A stretch of DNA of 64,000 nt from Limonium bicolor. Taxonomy: Eukaryota > Streptophyta > Magnoliopsida > Caryophyllales > Plumbaginaceae. The notes below the pieces were generated by a model that worked only from the letters and a program-made list of their open reading frames with translations, had not been told where the DNA came from and did not search any database. Numbering within the stretch: the first letter of the stretch is position 1; every line of letters starts with the position of its first letter. The stretch covers positions 322,859,925-322,923,924 of the forward strand of contig CM041776.1 of assembly GCA_023374045.1 (NCBI GenBank). Direction: 5' to 3'. Of the stretch, positions 58,910-64,000 are shown piece after piece. Both the position numbers and the translations under genes were made by a program.

Positions 58910-59966
58910 GGGAAAATTCACAAAAATGTTTCATAATTCACGATATACTCTACTTTTAAAACTCGTTTTTCATATGCCATAAAAATGTTTTATAATTCAC
59001 AATATATCTCTATTTCATGAAATGACCTTGAATAATAACTATATTATCCCTGATATTACAGATCATGTTTTAAGTTCATAATATGTCGCATTTTTTTCGG
59101 GAAGGGGCATGTTATGAAAATTTTCAAATAATAAATGGCAGTGATATTTAAAAGCATAATAAAATTATAAAAAGTAAATAAAAAGATATAAAATTAATAA
59201 TTCTTAAATGTCAAACATACAAAAAATTTAAACAATTTAATTTTTATTCTTTTTGGTTTTTTACCTTTCTTTGACAAATTATCATTTTCATATTCATTAA
59301 AATATTTGTAATTATTGTTAGATAATGATTAAATATTATAAAATAATATATATATCAACTTAAAACTCGTTCTTCATATGTTATGAAAAAATTGTATATA
59401 ATTTTTTTTGAAAGAGGAACACCTAAAATTATGTATAATTACTATTTCATTTTATATTAGATTATTTTTGTTTGTAAAGTGATATATATATATATTCTTA
59501 TTTGTAATATTTAATTATTATCTAACCATAAATGCAAATATTTTAATGAAGATAAAAAATGATAAATAGTCAAAGAAGTCAAAAAATAAAGGGAAGAAAA
59601 ACTTAATTTATTTAAAGTTTTTTGTACGTTTGATATTTAAAAGTTATTCATTATATTTTATTTTTTAGTAATTGATAATATTATTACCTTTTAAATATCT
59701 CTGTATTATTTATATTTTTGTAGTATTTAAAAAAACTTTTCTGAAAAATTTCATAAAATGCCCCTGAATAAACAAAGTGACATATTGTGAACTTGAAACA
59801 TGATCTATAATGTCAGGGTTAAAATCGTCAATATTGAGGGTCATTTCACAAAATAGGGGTTTATTGTGGATTATGAAACTTTTTCATGGCATATGAAAAA
59901 TGAGTTTCAAAATCGGGGTATATTGTGAATTATGGAACTTTTTCATGGCATATTGTGATTTTTCCC
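58910..59966. mobile_element. Mutator-like MITE with ~190-bp TIRs and 9-bp TSD
   Basis: AAAATAAAT flanks both sides (58901-58909 and 59967-59975). Left arm GGGAAAATTCACAAAAATGT; right arm, reverse-complemented, GGGAAAAATCACAATATGCC. The arms stay similar through CATAATTCACGATATA, TTTCATATGCCAT(a/g)AAAA and AGATCATGTTT(t/c)AAGTTCA. A 9-bp duplication and long arms are diagnostic of Mutator-like elements. Non-coding. Confidence 0.85.
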
Positions 59967-59975
59967 AAAATAAAT

Positions 59976-60500
59976 TAATTGATAAGTGAAGTTAGCTAAT
60001 GAAGAAAAAGAGCCCCTCATCAAATTCACATTTGGTGCTTTATTTCTTACTACTAGTGAAATACCCCCAAAAATCATGACTTTATAGTTGTCAATATTCC
60101 TAGCCTTAGAATTGATTTTAGGTGGAGGTATCTATTCTAGTAGGATTCTTCCGGAAGATCTCTTCTAGAAGTTTTTGAGGTTGGTCCCGTAGAGCGTGAG
60201 GAGTCAACAACGGTTTCCATTTCTCGCCACGATCTTAAATACCCAGATAGACTGATTGGCTCCCACCATTGCAACTATATTACTTTTAAGAGACTTGCAA
60301 CCATTAAAAATATAAATACACCATTATTAATCTTCCAATGACCTTAATTACTTTTCTTAAACCATGTGAGCGCCGCTACAAAAACCTCCAAAAAGAGTCT
60401 CAGCAATCAAAGGACGGCAGGATCAATCCTGTTTCAAAATATTCAAGGAGTCAAAAGAAAGGAGAAATTAATTAATTATTAGCAGTAATAGGAGCCTTAA
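59976..60500. other. Intergenic, no gene seen
   Basis: AT-rich spacer up to the C-rich start of the LINE region. No supported feature. Confidence 0.5.
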
Positions 60501-60772
60501 AGGTTTAGCACATGGCGCTCTCTCCCCTCTCCAAAAACCTCCGTCACCCCAACTCCCCATCCACTCTCAGCGTTCAACCACCATGCCACCTCCACCACCC
60601 ATAACCCTACTCTCCGCCACTACGTCTTCCCTCAACCACCATAATCCCCACCACAAAAACTCATCCCTAACACCAAATCTCCAAAAACCCCAAACAACCC
60701 CCTCCCCCCCGCTTTTCCACTCCCACCCTCCAACACCCACAAAGTACCCTCGAAAGAAAACCCAACTGACTG

Positions 60773-62114
60773 ATGACTATGGGGAGAGGAAAGATTAAGA
60801 CGTCATGGAACAACCGCCGCTTCTCAAACCCTGCAAACCGTTTTGAAGGCAGAAAGTCGGGCAAGAAATCCCGATGGAAGGACACCCAACAGGCATACCA
60901 CATACGTGAAGGGAAGTTCAAACGGAACACACAATCCCGCAAAGCCAGTCGTGAAAACTCTCGTAGTCTAACCTACAAACAGAAGCGGCCGAACAACAAG
61001 GAGACAAAAAGGGAAGGTCAAAGCCGAGGTAGGAGCTCAAAAACTATAGTCTTTATCGACAATATTAACAGAGAAGTTTCGGACTATCAGTTGGGTAAGA
61101 TAGTGAAGAAATTTGCTCACTGAAGTAGGTTGTATATAAGCAGAAAACGCAGGAGAGAAGCCCCAAGGCCCGTGCCTTCGTCGACGTGAACCATGTAGAA
61201 GATGCGAGAAGAGTCATCGAAGGTCTTAGCGGCTGGAACATCAACAGGGATAAGTTATGGGCTAGAATGGAGTTCCAAGGCTCCAAAGCCAGACCAAATC
61301 ACTCTGATGAAAGTAGCCACCCCCCAAGACAACGACAAGGTCCCATAAAAAATCAAAAGAGCTGGGTCCGCAAGGAATCTAGCCATAGGGATCACAGCAA
61401 TGTCAAAACGAGGCTATCCATAAATGTTACATCAAATAAGGAAATGTTGACATGCCTCTCCAAATGTACGGTTATCACCATGCCAGAGGAGAGGAACCCC
61501 AAAGAAGCAATTAATTTCTTACAGAACAGATGGCCGAATCTAGCTGGGTTATTGGCCTTCTCTAGAAAGAAATTTCTATTGGTGTTTAACACACTCCAAG
61601 AGGCTGAAGAGGTTGTGACAACATCCCTAACGAAAGACAAAGAACTTGAAGGAATGAACATACGAAAGTGGGACATGAGCGATCAAGTCAAAAAACGGAG
61701 GACATGGATAATTATCCGGGGTATCCCGATCCACGCTTGGAACAAGGTAAACATGCAAAAGATCGCACAGACGGTGGGTGGCGTCTTGAAAATCGAGGAA
61801 GAGGATAGCCAACTAGTGGAAATGCTGAAATCTGGCTCCAAATTGAAACTTCAACCTTACAACTAATAAACTGGAGAATCATGGTCAATGTTGACGGGAT
61901 CAATTATCCAGTAAGTTTAGTTGAAGGCGATAACCAGGCTCTCAGTGGTAGATATACAGACTACTCGGAAAGTATCATTCAAATGCCAAAAACAGCAGCA
62001 GGGGGTGAACACAGACAGCATAATATCAAAATCGTCGACCACAATATAGTTGACCTAGGGAAAATGGAGGAAATAAACAATAAAACTGCCACGATGAGTC
62101 CCGAGGCAGTATAG
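60773..62114 (+). pseudogene. LINE ORF1: RRM and DUF4283-like domains
   Basis: Basic N-terminus (MTMGRGKIKTSWNNRRFSN, 60773). RRM with RNP2-like TIVFIDNI and, after a frameshift near 61120-61140, RNP1-like KARAFVDVN and the tail ARRVIEGLSGWNINRDKLWA. Then a DUF4283-like segment (LLAFSRKKFLLVFNTLQEAE, TWIIIRGIPIHAWNKVN). A second shift near 61820-61850 leads into INWRIMVNVDGINYPVSLVE. ORF1 proteins coat the LINE RNA. RRM-bearing ORF1 is a feature of the BNR sub-clade of plant L1 elements. Confidence 0.75.
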
Positions 62115-62822
62115 GCGGCATAGGAAACCCAGTGGGTGTAACACCTGAAGAAATAGGAAAGACAACAGATAAAGAGACACAATCATTGTGTCTTGATCAC
62201 TTGTTCACGGAGGACCTGTGAGCGCAGATCCCAAACGACGTCGGCGCTGTAACAAGAGTAGAGGAATCAATATCCCTCGTGAATGAGAAACAGCTGGAGC
62301 AGGTAGGTCAAAAAGGAGAAAATGATTTGGAATTCCCGAGACAGTGGAGAATCGGAATGGAATGTCGGGAATAGATAATGAAGGAATTGCCCCAGAATAT
62401 GAAGAATCCCCTATGCAAATCATGCAGTCACATGAATTAATTAAACCCACTGAGGATAGGGAGAGTAACTCGAGATCTGGAAAATCAAACGCAGCCACTT
62501 CGGATGGGTTAGTTAAAATGAGTTTGTGCACCTCCCGTAGTATGAGTCCACTACACGTCAAAAGAGCGCGCACATCACAAGGAGAGGGAGGAATAAAACT
62601 ATTTGTGGATTTGTTCCACAATTCACCCCCAAGCATCCATATCAAATCGCAAAGCCAAGCGCACAACGAAAAGGGGAGGATAGTCAACCCTGAAGCCGAG
62701 GCAGAAGAGTGTCTAAACCTGATGCAGAAATTGGGATGTCAAGTCCAAGACCGAGAACAGGCAAAACGTAATATCCAGGAGTAGCTACAGCCACACGCTG
62801 GTAATTATCCTGGGAGCAAGTG

Positions 62823-63990
62823 ATGAGGCTGGGGTTCCAAAATGTCCGAGGTATGGGCCCCAAAGAAAAACAGAGAAGAATAAGGGAGGAGGTTCGCAGC
62901 CAAAAAATATCAATCCTGGGACTGGTAGAGACAAAGTAAAGCAGGTCAGTATCACAAAAGATTCCAAACTTTTGGGGTAGGAGGAAGAACAGTTTGTTGT
63001 GGGGGGAAGTCCCGAGTATAGGAAGGTCTGGGGGATTAGTAGTGCCAAGAGGAGGTGGAAGTCAAGAGTGTAGTAAAAGGTACACGCTGGATGATGCTGG
63101 ACTTAAAAATTCTAGAGGAGGGAACCGAGAGCATACTGGTTATAGTATACGCCCCGTGCGACATTGTGGGAAGGAGAGCACTATTTGAGGAACTGATACA
63201 ACAAAGAACAAACTGGCAGTCATAAGTCTTAATTGCGGGTGACTTCAACGAAGTCCGTGTACCAGAAGAGGGACTCCCCATGCACAGTGCTTGTCGCACC
63301 ATAGGTATGAAAGATTTCACTTCATGGGTTAATGACATGCAGTTAGTCGAGATACAATTACACGATGCAAGATTTACCTGGCACGGTGGTGGGTCGTTTA
63401 GCAAAATAAACAGGATATTTGCTACATATGACTGGCTAGCTCAACATGCGGATGCAATGCTTCGATCAAAGGAATGGTTATTATCTGACCATCGATTCCT
63501 ACTACTATCCACGGGCCAGATCAACTGGGGTCCAAAACCGTTTCGGTCGATGGATTCCTGGTTGAATCACTCCGAGGTTGGGCAGTTTGTGAAAAAGAAA
63601 TGGAACAGTTTGAAGTATGGAACAACGTTAAGTAAACTAAAGAAACTGAAGCAGGCCTTGAGAGTATGGAACAGGGATGTTTTAGGTGAAATGAGGCAAA
63701 AGATTAATGATAGCCGAAATGAGCTGAGGAAAATTGAGACAAAGATTGAAGAGGGTGATATCACTGCCCAAACAGAGACTGAGAGAAAAATAGCCATGGC
63801 GTTGCTAGAGAAAGCTGAACGAAACAATGAAATATAGTGGAGACAAGTATCTTGTGACAAGTGGGTGAAGGAAGTAAACAACAACATGAGATACTTTCAT
63901 AGAAGAGCGACCCTCAACCGAAGGAGGAAACTGATCAGTTGTTTGGTTACGGATAGCGGTGTGGTAGATAGCCCAGCCGCAATCAAAGAC
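62823..63990 (+). pseudogene. LINE ORF2 start: AP-like endonuclease and linker to RT
   Basis: Opens with MRLGFQNVRGMGPKEKQRRI, where the N of NVRG is the first active-site residue, then ILGLVETK (E). A stop follows at about 62938. Homology resumes with VIVYAPCD, LIAGDFNEV (D,N), ARFTWHGGG and SDHRFLLL (final D,H), so the core endonuclease motifs are all visible although the frame is interrupted. The stretch 63540-63990 (NSLKYGTTLSKLKKLKQALR ... RYFHRRATLNRRRKLI) is the usual spacer before RT. Confidence 0.78.
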
Positions 63991-64000
63991 CAGATTGTTG

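Larger units (their letters stand above)
60510..64000 (+). mobile_element. L1-type LINE, 5' part (runs off the window)
   Basis: A C-rich leader (about 60510-60765) is followed by ORF1 (RRM plus DUF4283-like region) and the start of ORF2 (endonuclease). RT lies beyond the window. The order leader, ORF1, AP-type endonuclease on one strand is that of plant L1 LINEs. Several frameshifts and stops show an old or error-containing copy. Its true 5' limit is uncertain because the C-rich leader could instead belong to an invaded gene. Confidence 0.8.

Overview
This is 64 kb of AT-rich nuclear DNA from a flowering plant, most likely a dicot; the species cannot be fixed from the sequence. The evidence is three intron-containing plant genes with canonical GT/AG splice sites set in a dense, nested layer of plant transposable elements (Ty1/Copia, Athila-like Ty3/Gypsy, CACTA, PIF/Harbinger, Mutator-like, Stowaway, L1-type LINE). 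I see no rRNA, tRNA or CRISPR array.

Layout. Positions 1-2965 hold the 5' end of a minus-strand CDC27B/HOBBIT gene (an APC/C subunit): three exons, a leader and a leader intron. Positions 3.7-7.6 kb hold small MITEs and a decayed PIF/Harbinger transposase. From about 7.65 to 26.4 kb lies a nested stack. An Athila-like Gypsy 3' end has its LTR split by a second, minus-strand LTR element (8398-23296). That element in turn hosts a TIR element (9837-11181), a Mutator-like element with an 11-bp target duplication and a 252-bp satellite (11317-15014), and a Copia element (16263-21236) with near-identical LTRs but broken frames.

Positions 26448-41298 are one CACTA (En/Spm) element with matching CACTA termini, a 3-bp AAT target duplication, subterminal hairpins, a tnp2 transposase gene, and a second gene joining a TNPA-like (Ptta/En/Spm) domain to a Ulp1-type cysteine protease domain. 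Inside that second gene sits a 4.1-kb LTR-like insert flanked by an exact-length 143-bp duplication of the target. This is the most unusual structure in the window.

The right third returns to genes: MITEs, including a nested same-family pair; a five-exon gene for a five-zinc-knuckle ZCCHC9-like protein (47110-51608); and an ADF/cofilin gene (53891-55018) whose last exon is out of frame by one base. After these come a plant-mobile-domain relic, two long-TIR elements, and the 5' part of an L1-type LINE with an RRM in ORF1 (about 60.5 kb to the window end).

Recurring one-base frame breaks, in host genes as well as transposons, mean that assembly indel error must be considered before any gene here is called dead. 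The host genes have no functional link to one another. The logic of the region is insertional layering around ordinary housekeeping genes.
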